49,467 bases of DNA from Chlorobiota bacterium (GCA_013151245.1 JAADIR010000071.1:1-49467), one strand, 5' to 3'. Shown: positions 17,037 to 25,800, numbered from the stretch's first letter. Notes: generated by a model from the letters alone, not told the origin. Made by a program: numbers and translations.

Positions 17037-17645
17037 ATGAAATTTATCAAATTAATGATTTTTCCGCTTTTGCTTTTAGTTTTATTCGCCGGATGCGCGA
17101 CAACAAAACCCGTTAACGATTTTTTCGGAATCGAAATGTTTCCGAAAGATATGGACAATTTCAAAATTAAAGCTTACACGGTGGAAAGCGGAATATCTTA
17201 CGCGAGTTCTCCTTTTATGAACCCGAATCTTTTTGCGTGGGCGGAAGTGGAAACGCGATTTCTTCGGCTTAAACTTGTAAACAATACTTCAAACCCGATT
17301 CCCTTAGTGTATGATATGGATTCTTATACCCTTTTCCTGAAAAACGGCAAGCATGTTGAAATGCAGAAGGGAAACCGTTATACTTACAATCGGTTTAATC
17401 CTTTGGGTCCAGGTTCTTCGGTTGAATTCCTTTTGGAGTTCCCCGAAGATTATTGGTCGCGAATCGGAAAGAACGATCCGCAGCCGGATAATCCCAATTA
17501 TTTGGAAGATTTCTGGAAAGGAGAAAACTCTTTGAATTTTGCGAAAGAGCAAATTGAACATATTGAGGTGAATTTAGGCGGGATGACATATATCCTTTTG
17601 AAGCGGGTTCCCGAATTGCCGGAAGAACGGGAGAGCGGGAAATAG
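17037..17645 (+). CDS. Lipoprotein of unknown function
   Basis: This 202-residue lipoprotein has the signal MKFIKLMIFPLLLLVLFAGC, with lipobox LFAGC at residues 17-21 giving a lipidated cysteine and outer- or inner-membrane anchoring. The mature part has an immunoglobulin-like/transglutaminase-independent beta pattern (RFLRLKLVNNTSNPIPLVYD) but I cannot name a family. I place the start at 17037 because it gives a clean lipoprotein signal; the open frame extends upstream to 16971. The FmdE-like gene follows 76 bp downstream on the same strand. No clear link to neighbours. Confidence 0.7.
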   Translation: MKFIKLMIFPLLLLVLFAGCATTKPVNDFFGIEMFPKDMDNFKIKAYTVESGISYASSPFMNPNLFAWAEVETRFLRLKLVNNTSNPIPLVYDMDSYTLFLKNGKHVEMQKGNRYTYNRFNPLGPGSSVEFLLEFPEDYWSRIGKNDPQPDNPNYLEDFWKGENSLNFAKEQIEHIEVNLGGMTYILLKRVPELPEERESGK

Positions 17646-17721
17646 TTCGCGTTTTTCCGTCTTTGAATTTTAAAGTTGAATCGATTAAAATATTTTACGA
17701 ATTAATTAAACAGGAGTAATA

Positions 17722-18315
17722 ATGAAACACCCGGATTTTTTTGACAATATAGAACGGATAAAAGTTAAAGACGAATTGGCGCAATTCCTCGGCGCGGCGG
17801 AAGACGGCGTGATTGAGTTTAGCTATCTCGACGTCGTAAAAACGGCTGGACACAGCTGCGGCACGGTTTCCGGCGCGTATCTAACCGCGATGCGCGGATT
17901 GAAAGCGTTATACGGCGGCGATCTGCCCGTAAGAGGCGAAATAAAAATCGAAATAAAAAAAGCGCCCGAAGAACACAACGCGGGAGTTGTGGGATGCGTT
18001 CTTTCCAACATTACCGGAGCTACAACGAATTACGGTTTCGGAGGATTGCCGAACGGAAAGTTTAACAGAAGAGAACTTCTCTTTTTCGGCGCGGATATTG
18101 ACACGGACGTAAGATTTACAAGAATGGACACGGGAAAACAAATCGGCGTGAATTATCGTCCGGGCAAAATAGTAAACCCAAAAGAAATTATGATGGGATA
18201 TTTTGGTCCAAACGCGACGGAAGAAAGCAAAGCCGCGTTCCCCGGCAAATTCCAAAATATGGTAAACACAATTTTCGAGAATGCGGATACGGTTATTGAA
18301 ATTGTAGAAGGATAA
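17722..18315 (+). CDS. FmdE-like protein
   Basis: This 197-residue protein resembles the FmdE family (named after a gene in methanogen formylmethanofuran dehydrogenase operons). The family hallmark is the AGHSCGTVSGAYLTAMRGL stretch (H44, C46), with a conserved Gly-rich AGVVGCVLSNITGAT segment after it. Members are thought to bind a metal or Mo cofactor-related ligand but the biochemical role is open; a stand-alone bacterial protein need not have anything to do with methanogenesis. AGGAG lies 8 bases before the ATG. Cytoplasmic, no signal peptide. The preceding lipoprotein and the following convergent operon do not suggest a role. Confidence 0.72.
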   Translation: MKHPDFFDNIERIKVKDELAQFLGAAEDGVIEFSYLDVVKTAGHSCGTVSGAYLTAMRGLKALYGGDLPVRGEIKIEIKKAPEEHNAGVVGCVLSNITGATTNYGFGGLPNGKFNRRELLFFGADIDTDVRFTRMDTGKQIGVNYRPGKIVNPKEIMMGYFGPNATEESKAAFPGKFQNMVNTIFENADTVIEIVEG

Positions 18316-18330
18316 TACAACGAAAATTTT

Positions 18331-18359
18331 GTCTGCGCAGACTTCATGTCTGCGCAGAC
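18331..18359. repeat. 12-bp-stem hairpin with self-palindromic arms
   Basis: GTCTGCGCAGAC occurs twice (18331-18342 and 18348-18359) around loop TTCAT. As each arm is itself a palindrome, the repeat is both direct and inverted. It lies between convergent genes. A second hairpin follows at 18434-18453 (CGCGACC/GGTCGCG). The loop TTCAT is identical to that of the hairpin at 20-38 although the stem differs, which points to a structural family maintained by compensatory change. Confidence 0.6.
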
Positions 18360-18458
18360 CCCAATCATGTCGGGGAAATCCTAGCGCAAACAACGCTCCG
18401 AGAAATGAAAACATTTTCTCCCGCCGGGGCAAGCGCGACCCGTAAAGGTCGCGGCTGC

Positions 18459-19613
18459 TTATCCTCTTGTAAAAAATTCTTCTTTCAGCGTGTCCCATCC
18501 GAAATCGTCGAGCTTTTCCATTTCGCCGTAACTCAATCTTTGGCGCGGATCTTTTTCCCGGTCTTTAACCAGCTTCTTCAAAAGTTTTTCGCATTTTTCA
18601 ATGTCTTCTTCATAAAGAGTAACCGCGGTATTTCCGATTTTTAATTCTCCGAGTTCGGAATCGAGATTATCGGCGTCAATAGCGCAAATCCAATGCTTTT
18701 CATAGGGCGTTATTTTAAAAGCGTCAAAATCTTCCGGCAGTTCCTTATTTATTTTAGCTACTTTTCCTGAAACCGGCGCGGCAAAAGGAATTGAGCGGTT
18801 TCCCTGTTTAACGCTGAAAAGCGTCTGCCCCTTTTTGATTTCCATTCCTTTGTTCGGAAATTCAATGCCGTCAATTTGTCCGATAATTTTTTGAGCAAAA
18901 TCGTCAATGCCTACGCTGACAAGTCCGTCCTGATTAATGCTTGCCCAAACATGATTCTCGGAAATGAATACGCCGCCGGGAATTGCGAATTCGCCGGTTC
19001 CTAAAAACTCGGCGTCCGTTACGTGCGAAATATGAACTTTCGGCTTCAATTCCTTTTTAATTTTTTCTTCCCGTTTAATCAAACATTTTTGAGTGAACTC
19101 AAGAAGTTCGTCTTCGGTAAACGGTTTTTCAACGTAATCGAGCGCGCCGAATTTCATACAGTCAACCGCCGTTTGAACCGTTGCAAATCCGGTGATTATT
19201 ACTACGTCAATATCGGGACGAAGATGTTTGACCGCTTTGGTAACTTCAACGCCGTCCATTTCCGGCATTTTCAAATCGGTAAAAACAAAATCATAATGAT
19301 GCGTGCGGATAAGCGTAAGGGCTTCTTTTCCGCTTTCAACGGTGTCAACGCAATAGCCGTCGAGCACAAGAATTTTGCGAAAACTGCTCAAAATAACTTC
19401 CTCGTCGTCAACGCATAAAATGCGGGCTTTGGGGTTTTCAATTTCCGCTCTTTTGAGAGTTTTTGTTTCTTTGCTAAAATCAAGCTGCAAGCTTACTTGA
19501 AGAGCTTTCGCTCTTTCTTTACGTAAATGTTTTTCGCGGACTCTTTTTAATATTACTCTGATAGCTATATCGGCTATCACAAATATTATTACCGCAACTA
19601 CAAAAAGCGCCAT
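18459..19613 (-). CDS. Membrane-anchored response regulator with GcvH-like domain
   Basis: This 384-residue protein has an N-terminal membrane helix (residues 1-22), a receiver domain at about 62-185 (acidic pocket CVDDEE, phosphoacceptor D113 in FTDLKMPEMDG, KPF motif at 163-165), and a domain like glycine cleavage H protein at about 205-310 (HVWASINQDGLVSVGIDDFAQ ... APVSGKVAKINKEL). There is no DNA-binding or enzymatic output. In H proteins lipoate sits on the lysine of ESVK; here FSVK (K269) is followed by a short insertion, so lipoylation is doubtful. GAGGTGA precedes the ATG. It is the last gene of the cytochrome operon, after a sister regulator and a heme-containing kinase, so it probably receives phosphate from that kinase at the membrane. 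Confidence 0.82.
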   Translation of the reverse strand: MALFVVAVIIFVIADIAIRVILKRVREKHLRKERAKALQVSLQLDFSKETKTLKRAEIENPKARILCVDDEEVILSSFRKILVLDGYCVDTVESGKEALTLIRTHHYDFVFTDLKMPEMDGVEVTKAVKHLRPDIDVVIITGFATVQTAVDCMKFGALDYVEKPFTEDELLEFTQKCLIKREEKIKKELKPKVHISHVTDAEFLGTGEFAIPGGVFISENHVWASINQDGLVSVGIDDFAQKIIGQIDGIEFPNKGMEIKKGQTLFSVKQGNRSIPFAAPVSGKVAKINKELPEDFDAFKITPYEKHWICAIDADNLDSELGELKIGNTAVTLYEEDIEKCEKLLKKLVKDREKDPRQRLSYGEMEKLDDFGWDTLKEEFFTRG

Positions 19614-19637
19614 TTTTCACCTCGTTTTATTTAATGT

Positions 19638-20453
19638 TCAAATTCTATCGGAACTGCAAGAGACAAGATTCTTCAACTCAAAATCCAAATCCGAAGGAAT
19701 AATTCTGTAAAGCCATCCTTCGAAATAGGGGTCTTTTTCTATTAAAGTTATATCTTCTTTTAATTTATCATTCGGTTCTATTATCATTCCGCTTACGGGA
19801 GAAAGGAGATGATGGATTAATCCGTCTTCGGCTTCAAAGGTCGCGCAGATTGCGCCCTGAACAATGTTGTCTTCAAAATTGCGAAGGGTCAAGGATTTTA
19901 ACGTCTTTATTGTTTTCAAATACATATCGCTGACGCCGACAAAAACCGAGCCTTCGTTATCAATGTTTATCCAACTGTTGTAACCGAGTCGGTAGTATTT
20001 TGGCGGACAAGGAACATAAATAATCGACGCGTCCGTTACATTGAACTGTTCTTTGGCAATTTTTTTGTCAATTTTTTCAAACTCCAATCCTCTGTAAATT
20101 ATACTCAACAACTCATCGAGAGTGAACGGTTTGGGAATGTATCCGATTGCCCCTTTAGCCAAAGACTTAACCGCCATTTCCACGGTTGAATAACCGGTTG
20201 TAACTATTACGGGTATCTTCAATTTTCTTTTTTCCAATTCCTCCAATAATTGAAAGCCGTCCATTTCCGGCATCATTATGTCGGTGATAATTAATTTGTA
20301 TTCCGTTTCCAAAAGTTTGCCGAGAGCTTCTTTTGCGCTGAGCGAAGAATCGACTTTAAAACCTTCGCCGGTTGCAATTCTTTTTACAGCTTCGATGATT
20401 ACCGCTTCGTCGTCGATAACGAGTATGTCATATTTGTTTGTTTTATCAGCCAT
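19638..20453 (-). CDS. Response regulator with GcvH-like domain
   Basis: This 271-residue protein pairs a receiver domain (residues 8-125; VIDDEA, phosphoacceptor D58 in ITDIMMPEMDG, TGYS, and KPF near 113) with a glycine-cleavage-H-like domain (about 150-260; YNSWINIDNEGSVFVGVSD ... LLSPVSGMIIEPNDKL). The lysine that carries lipoate in true H proteins is absent (the segment reads ATFEAEDGLIHH), so it cannot serve as a lipoyl carrier. It shares architecture with the next gene but lacks the membrane helix. It starts 1 bp after the kinase stop codon, which strongly suggests co-translation with its cognate kinase. The H-like domain may be a protein-interaction module. Confidence 0.82.
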   Translation of the reverse strand: MADKTNKYDILVIDDEAVIIEAVKRIATGEGFKVDSSLSAKEALGKLLETEYKLIITDIMMPEMDGFQLLEELEKRKLKIPVIVTTGYSTVEMAVKSLAKGAIGYIPKPFTLDELLSIIYRGLEFEKIDKKIAKEQFNVTDASIIYVPCPPKYYRLGYNSWINIDNEGSVFVGVSDMYLKTIKTLKSLTLRNFEDNIVQGAICATFEAEDGLIHHLLSPVSGMIIEPNDKLKEDITLIEKDPYFEGWLYRIIPSDLDFELKNLVSCSSDRI

Positions 20454-20454
20454 T

Positions 20455-22326
20455 TTAAACCTGCGCGTTTACTGGTAACTGAACCGTGAAGGTCGTGCCT
20501 TCGTTAACTTTACTTTCAACGGAAATCTTTCCGTTGTGATTATCAATTATCCCCCAGATGATCGAAAGTCCGAGTCCCGTTCCTTTCTGTCCCTTCGTGC
20601 TGAAAAACGGCTCAAAAATTCTGTTGATATTTTCCTCGGATATTCCGCAGCCTGTATCGGAGATTTTTATTTTAATGTAGTCTTGTTTCCCTTTCGAGTC
20701 GATATAATCCCACTTCTGGCAATTGCACGCATATTTTGTGCACCCGACTAACGTTCCCTGATTTGGAATTATGATTTTATAAACGGGGGCGCCGCATTGT
20801 TCGCCGGTTTCTTTTTCGTCCACGACGGAAATGCCGCATACCGGACAAAAGAGTTTAACTATTTCATGTTCTTTAAATTGAATTCCGTAATGGTGCCGGT
20901 GTCTTCCGTAAATCGGGTCGAGATGAATGAAGCCTTCGTTTGTCGAAGATTTCGCTTTAAGTTTTATCGAAGGCATTCCGTCAATTTTGTGTTCTTCGTC
21001 CATTAAGTTATGACCCTTTGGGCAAGTCGCTTGTTTAATCTGTTTTACTCCATAGGGAACAAGACTAATTTTTTCGCTTGTGATAGTAAGCGTTCCGCCC
21101 TTTCCGCCCATCGCGTCGATTGAGTTTACGACTAAGTTCAAAACAACCTGCTGAATCTGGTTTGCATCTCCGGCGGCGTCGGGAATATCGTCGTCCAATT
21201 CTTTTTTTAGAGTAATGTTATGCAGCTTCAACTGATTTGAAATTACCGCGATAGCGTTAGAGATCACTTCGTTTACGTTCATCTTTCCTTCTTTGGGCGT
21301 CGATTGTCTGGAAAAATCCAATAATCCTTTAACAATTTCACGGCTTCTTTTCGTTTCGCGGACAATCACTTCGAGGTCTTTCTGCAATTCCGGATTGTCC
21401 TTTGCCCGTTTAAGAAGGAAGCTGCTGTATGTGAGAACGCCGGTAAGCGGATTGTTTATTTCGTGAGCCACTCCCGCAGCCAATCTTCCCAGCGACGCCA
21501 TTTTATCGGATTGGAAAAGCTGCACTCTCATTTCGGAAAGTTTCTTCATCATATTGTTGAATGATTTTGCCAAAATCCCAAGTTCGTCTTTCCCGTCATA
21601 TTTAATAGGTTGATTTAAATTCCCAATTGCAACTCGGTTAGTGGCTTCCACTAATTCGCGAACAGGTTTATCCACCCATCTCTCCACAAAAAAACCAATT
21701 AGCAAACTGAACGCTAAAATTGAAACGACGGCGAGAACTATATTTGTCAACCTGCTTTTTTCAATTGTCTCGTCGGCTATTTTTAAACAAAACGTAACGT
21801 CTAAAACGCCGAGCACTTTTTTTGATTTCGGATGAACATGGCAATCGGCTTCGTAACAGCTTTTCTCGTTATAAATAGGATTTATTATTCCCAGCATCCG
21901 CGAAGAGTCGGTTTCGGTTTTGAATATTCTTGTTCTGTTTAAAATCGGGAGCTTTTCCAGCGGTTTATTTTCGGCATGGCAAGCGTAACAATTCTCGTCT
22001 TTCATATCAACGGAAGACCCGATTTCATCGGCATTGGAAGAGTAAATCACTTCTCCCGATTTATTCAGAATTCTAATTTTCTTGACGCCTTCGCCGGAAT
22101 TTCCTATCCGGTTGATTACTTCATAAATCCGCTCCCTCTGATTTTGCAGCATGTGATTATGAAGACTCATCTTTATTATTTCGCTGAGTTGATTGCCGTT
22201 ATATTTGACAATATTAAAGAGGGCTTCTTTTTCGGAATTTGTTTGATAATAAGAAAAGACTCCAACTATTATCATAGCCGTTATGGCAATCACTCCTATT
22301 AATTTTGCTCTAATTTTCTGAAACAT
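20455..22326 (-). CDS. Membrane histidine kinase with c-heme periplasmic sensor and zinc-ribbon insert
   Basis: This 623-residue kinase has two membrane helices (about 8-27 and 194-213) around a periplasmic sensor domain. That domain has a CxxCH heme motif, C113-YA-C116-H117, and a second candidate, C157-x4-C162-H163, so it probably binds one or two c-type hemes. HAMP (about 213-268) and HisKA (H288 in VAHEINNPLTG) follow. The HATPase domain has N box LNLVVNSIDAMGG, G1 DTGCGIS (D557) and G2 GTGLGLS. Between N and G1, residues about 422-548 form an insertion with C435/H439, C494/C497, C511, C529, C534 and C536, a zinc-ribbon-like set. It follows the 13-heme cytochrome gene by 14 bp. Likely a redox or ligand (NO, O2) sensor for this operon. 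Confidence 0.85.
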   Translation of the reverse strand: MFQKIRAKLIGVIAITAMIIVGVFSYYQTNSEKEALFNIVKYNGNQLSEIIKMSLHNHMLQNQRERIYEVINRIGNSGEGVKKIRILNKSGEVIYSSNADEIGSSVDMKDENCYACHAENKPLEKLPILNRTRIFKTETDSSRMLGIINPIYNEKSCYEADCHVHPKSKKVLGVLDVTFCLKIADETIEKSRLTNIVLAVVSILAFSLLIGFFVERWVDKPVRELVEATNRVAIGNLNQPIKYDGKDELGILAKSFNNMMKKLSEMRVQLFQSDKMASLGRLAAGVAHEINNPLTGVLTYSSFLLKRAKDNPELQKDLEVIVRETKRSREIVKGLLDFSRQSTPKEGKMNVNEVISNAIAVISNQLKLHNITLKKELDDDIPDAAGDANQIQQVVLNLVVNSIDAMGGKGGTLTITSEKISLVPYGVKQIKQATCPKGHNLMDEEHKIDGMPSIKLKAKSSTNEGFIHLDPIYGRHRHHYGIQFKEHEIVKLFCPVCGISVVDEKETGEQCGAPVYKIIIPNQGTLVGCTKYACNCQKWDYIDSKGKQDYIKIKISDTGCGISEENINRIFEPFFSTKGQKGTGLGLSIIWGIIDNHNGKISVESKVNEGTTFTVQLPVNAQV

Positions 22327-22340
22327 TATTTTTATCCGTA

Positions 22341-23486
22341 TTATTTAATTTTCCGTTTAATATATTTACCGGGCAAATTATTCGGGAATGAAATATCATT
22401 ATCATGGCATTCCGCGCAATTTGGTTTCCCTGCAAAATTTCTATTAATATGACAATTCTCGCAGTAAAATTCGTCGTGAGGTTCGCTCAATTCAAAGCCG
22501 GTAACGCTGTGGTTAAAATTATCGTCATTCCATTTGCCGTGGCATGAGTTACAACTTTTTGATGGTTTCTTAAATTCCTTTCCTTTTCCGTGGCAAACTT
22601 CGCAAGAAATATTTTTATGAAATTTGCCGAGCGCAAATCCCGTTTTCTTCAAATGGTTAAAAGATTTTTCTTCTTTTGTTGAATGACAGAATCCGCAGTT
22701 GTCGTCCGTATCGTGGCACGAGGAGCATTTGTCGTGCGGATCGTCGCTATTCATAGAAGCCAAACCCTTCTTACTTTTAGCGGCGTTGTGGCAATCCGCG
22801 CATGTTGTTTCTTTATGGCAGTCTCCGCATTGCAGCCCGAACATTTTTGTGTGATCGGAATGAAAAAATGTTACAATGGGTTCGTCGTCGTTATCCGTAT
22901 GAAACACAATTTTTCCGGGCGTCTTTATATTCGATTGAAATTTTTCGGGGGCGGGTTTTATTTTTACAATTCCATTTTTCTCCGCCGAGCTTTTTGAAGT
23001 ATGGCATGAATTACAATTGTTGGAACCGCTCCATTCCCTGTGGCAGCCCAAACATTCCCGATGATACGCCGCTTTTAAATCGGGTCTGCTAATGCTCGAA
23101 GTTTCTCTGTCGAGCGTATGGCAATCATTGCACGGCGTGATTTTTCCGTTCGGCGTGTAATGATGGCACGACGAACAGCCGCCGTCCATTTCCGACATTT
23201 CGGCGTGAGCTTTGTGAGGGAAGTTCACCGGTCCGAATAAATCGGAAACGCCTTTAAACTGATCAATAATAATAATCTCCGGAGCGTCTTTCGGCGAGTT
23301 GTGCGTAGTGACGATTAAATTTCTCGGACATTTAACCAAGCAAGGATTTGATTTTGTAGGCGTATCGCAAGTGTGACAAACTTTGCAGTTGAGTTTTGAT
23401 TCTGCATGGTCAATATTCACTTTATCTTGTCCGCAAATATTTCCGGCTAAAAAAAGAAGGAACGATATCAGAATAAACTTTTTCAT
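22341..23486 (-). CDS. Periplasmic multiheme cytochrome c with 13 CxxCH motifs
   Basis: This 381-residue protein has a signal peptide (about 19 residues) and 13 CxxCH heme-binding motifs, from CKVCH near residue 34 to CAECH near 358, in about 360 mature residues. The heme density (one per 28 residues) matches electron-wire cytochromes. Extra histidines (FPHKAH, FFHSDH, FNHLKK, FNHSVT) are likely distal ligands. It overlaps the NrfD gene by 4 bp (ATGA) with GGGAGG as ribosome site. Together with the ferredoxin and NrfD subunits it makes a quinone-cytochrome oxidoreductase of the Hmc/Ohc/Nhc (complex iron-sulfur molybdoenzyme-related) type. Direction, electron donor and acceptor cannot be decided from sequence. 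Confidence 0.92.
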   Translation of the reverse strand: MKKFILISFLLFLAGNICGQDKVNIDHAESKLNCKVCHTCDTPTKSNPCLVKCPRNLIVTTHNSPKDAPEIIIIDQFKGVSDLFGPVNFPHKAHAEMSEMDGGCSSCHHYTPNGKITPCNDCHTLDRETSSISRPDLKAAYHRECLGCHREWSGSNNCNSCHTSKSSAEKNGIVKIKPAPEKFQSNIKTPGKIVFHTDNDDEPIVTFFHSDHTKMFGLQCGDCHKETTCADCHNAAKSKKGLASMNSDDPHDKCSSCHDTDDNCGFCHSTKEEKSFNHLKKTGFALGKFHKNISCEVCHGKGKEFKKPSKSCNSCHGKWNDDNFNHSVTGFELSEPHDEFYCENCHINRNFAGKPNCAECHDNDISFPNNLPGKYIKRKIK

Positions 23487-24727
23487 TTTGAACCTCCCTT
23501 GATTTCGAATTTTGCGGAAGCGGCGGCGCCGTAATTAGGCTGACTTATTACGGGAAAAATTCTAACAAGCAATCTGTAGAGAAGAATTTCTATTGCAATA
23601 AAACCGAGCGTGACGGAAATTTCGCCGAACGACGGGATGTAAACGTCCAATATATACGGCGGTTTATAAGCGATTACAAAGTTGTTGAATCTATTCAGAA
23701 AAACGCCGAATATAACCAGAAACGAAGCGATGAACAATCCCGTAGTCGATTCGCGCACCGCTTTCGACATAAACATTCTAAAAGGAATAATAAACCCCAC
23801 AACGACTTCGATTGTAAACATCACGCTTTGAAGATTAAACTCCGTCAGATATTTGAAGGTGTCTCTTATTGCCATATCTCCGATTTTAAAAGCAAGATAA
23901 ACGCCCAACAGCGGAGCGACGTAACCGGCTAGTCCCGATAATACTTCCTTTTCGGGTTTAAGCCCGAAAGAACGGGAAGCCGCAATCGATTCCATTATTA
24001 CCATTGGGAAGCCGACGGAAAATGCCGAGAGAAGAAACAGCAAAGGCAATATCGGCGTTTCCCACAAAGGGTGCATTTTTGAATGGGCGATAACCATCAG
24101 CGTTCCGAGCGAAGATTGATGCAAACACGAAAGAACAACGCCGGCTATGATAAAAATAAACATTGTCTTATCGAGCCCTCTGTCCAAAGCCCGCAGCAGT
24201 TTGTCAACCGGTCGGTTTAATCTTTTCAGCGCTCCCGGAAGTTTTACATTACCGATAAACCGTTCGGTAACAACGGGCAGAAACTCGATATATAAAACCG
24301 TTAGGTAAAACATTACGCAAATACCGACTTCAAAAAGAGGGGAAGAATGATTCCAGAAAACAAGCGGATGCCAAATATAATACCAGCGTCCGATATCCGT
24401 AAAAACTCCCATAGCTACAAATGTGTAGCCGAGCATTGCGGTTAGAAGAGCCGGACGGGTTATAACCTCATATTTATCTTTGTGGAAAATGTGTCCCAGC
24501 GCCGCCGTTGTAAATCCGCCCGCGGCAAGCGCAACTCCGGCTCCCACGTCGAGTCCAATCCAAATTCCCCATGGATATTGATTATTTAAATTTGTTACGG
24601 CTCCTATTCCGAAAATAAACCTGCCCAAAAGAAAAATAATTCCGTTCAGAGCAATTAAACTAATGAAGATAACTCCCGGCGTAAAATATTTTATTTTAAC
24701 GGGCGCGGGTTCCATATAATGCTGCAT
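23483..24727 (-). CDS. NrfD/HybB-type quinone-reactive membrane subunit
   Basis: This 414-residue protein is an NrfD (polysulfide reductase C) family integral membrane protein with about 9-10 membrane helices (for example GVIFISLIALNGIIFLLGR near the N-terminus and VMFTIEVVVGFIIPF late). NrfD proteins bind menaquinone near the periplasmic side and pass electrons to or from the attached four-cluster ferredoxin. The length and the NNQYPWGIWIGLDVGAGVAL stretch fit the HybB/Hmc-type branch. GGAGG inside the end of the preceding gene positions the ATG. The genes for ferredoxin, NrfD and cytochrome are so tightly packed (3-bp gap and 4-bp overlap) that they must make one complex. Confidence 0.92.
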   Translation of the reverse strand: MQHYMEPAPVKIKYFTPGVIFISLIALNGIIFLLGRFIFGIGAVTNLNNQYPWGIWIGLDVGAGVALAAGGFTTAALGHIFHKDKYEVITRPALLTAMLGYTFVAMGVFTDIGRWYYIWHPLVFWNHSSPLFEVGICVMFYLTVLYIEFLPVVTERFIGNVKLPGALKRLNRPVDKLLRALDRGLDKTMFIFIIAGVVLSCLHQSSLGTLMVIAHSKMHPLWETPILPLLFLLSAFSVGFPMVIMESIAASRSFGLKPEKEVLSGLAGYVAPLLGVYLAFKIGDMAIRDTFKYLTEFNLQSVMFTIEVVVGFIIPFRMFMSKAVRESTTGLFIASFLVIFGVFLNRFNNFVIAYKPPYILDVYIPSFGEISVTLGFIAIEILLYRLLVRIFPVISQPNYGAAASAKFEIKGGSK

Positions 24728-24730
24728 ATA

Positions 24731-25630
24731 TTAATCCTCCTCTTCATTTTTCTTCGTTAAATACATTATTCCGCCGAGTAAGGCATAAAGCGCAACGGGG
24801 GGAACGAAATAAGCAAACAATCCGTGCTGAATTGATTCCGTAACGCCCGGAGCCGTTTCGGTTCCTAATTTCGGAAATACTTTTCCGCTTAAATTTTCGG
24901 AACCGATGTAAAGCCACGACGTTCCGCCTACTTCATATTCGCCGTAAACATGATTGAAATATTTATCGGGATAGTTTTTTAATCGTCTGTGCGCTTCTTC
25001 CAGCAAGTCAACCCGTTTCCCAAAAACCAAAGCTTCAACGGGACATATTTCTACGCAGGCGGGGAGTTTGCCTTCTTTTTGTCTGTCAAAACAAAAATCG
25101 CATTTCATAATTTTGGGATCGAGAGCTTTTTGATATTCAAAAGCGGGAACTTGAAACGGACAGGCGACCATGCAATAGCGGCAGCCGATACATTTATCGG
25201 TATCCCATATAACCGCGCCGTTTTCCTCTTTGCTCAGCGCGCCGACGATACATGCGGAAACGCACGCCGGATGTTCGCAGTGCATACATTGAATTTTTAC
25301 GTCGAAATCCGGGTCTCCAAGGTTGTTAGGCTTATATTCGTTTACAATTGTCAAAGCCGTGTCGTCGGGGCGGCGCATCTTTTTAAAAACCGAACGGTCT
25401 TCATACGAATCGAAATCTCCCTGCGGCAAACCATGCGCGCCTTTGCACGCCCATTCGCATTTACGGCAGCCTATGCACAAGGTCGAATCGACTAAAACTC
25501 CCATGTGTTCGGCGGGCGCGGCGGATTCGGGAGACGCGGCTTTTAATTTTGAGTTTGAAACGGCGCTTACTCCCATTGTAGCCGCGCCGATTAAAGCCGA
25601 AGTTTTTAAAAATTCTCTTCTACTCTGCAT
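24731..25630 (-). CDS. Tat-exported four-[4Fe-4S] ferredoxin subunit (HybA-like)
   Basis: This 299-residue protein has a twin-arginine leader (SRREFLK at residues 3-9), four cysteine clusters (CIGCRKCEWACKG; CMHCEHPACVSAC; CIGCRYCMVACPF; CDFC with CVEICPVEAL) and a C-terminal membrane helix (about 270-292, YFVPPVALYALLGGIMYL). That is the layout of HybA/HmcB: exported, anchored in the inner membrane and facing the periplasm. It should carry electrons between NrfD-bound quinol and the 13-heme cytochrome. AAAAGGA lies 7 bases before the ATG. A 214-bp gap with a dispersed repeat separates it from the NifX-like gene upstream. Confidence 0.92.
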   Translation of the reverse strand: MQSRREFLKTSALIGAATMGVSAVSNSKLKAASPESAAPAEHMGVLVDSTLCIGCRKCEWACKGAHGLPQGDFDSYEDRSVFKKMRRPDDTALTIVNEYKPNNLGDPDFDVKIQCMHCEHPACVSACIVGALSKEENGAVIWDTDKCIGCRYCMVACPFQVPAFEYQKALDPKIMKCDFCFDRQKEGKLPACVEICPVEALVFGKRVDLLEEAHRRLKNYPDKYFNHVYGEYEVGGTSWLYIGSENLSGKVFPKLGTETAPGVTESIQHGLFAYFVPPVALYALLGGIMYLTKKNEEED

Positions 25631-25689
25631 ATCAATCCTTTTTGTTATGATTTACTTTCAGTTTTTTCACGTCTTTATATTTCAATTTT

Positions 25690-25800
25690 GCTTGTCGTTC
25701 CCGCGTGTTTTTGCGCGGCAATCTGCAAATAGCGGGAATCCAAGACGCCGCAAGAGATTCCCGGCTTTAAGCATACCGGAACGACGGCGTTTTTATAATC
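25690..25800. repeat. Dispersed repeat within the operon gap
   Basis: The gap between the NifX-like and ferredoxin genes carries TTCCCGC (about 25698) facing GCGGGAATCC (about 25732), then GATTCCCGG and CCGGAACGACGG. It looks like an imperfect inverted-repeat element of the GTCGTTCCCGC...GCGGGAATC kind common between genes. No coding content. Its place inside a likely operon could tune or split transcription of the two parts. Confidence 0.4.

Noticed and set aside
18459-20453. Real glycine cleavage H proteins
   Set aside because: Fused to receiver domains, lipoyl lysine missing or displaced, and no gcvP or gcvT nearby.
22341-23486. A 14th heme at CLVKC near residue 50
   Set aside because: The motif is followed by Pro, not His; only 13 CxxCH are seen.
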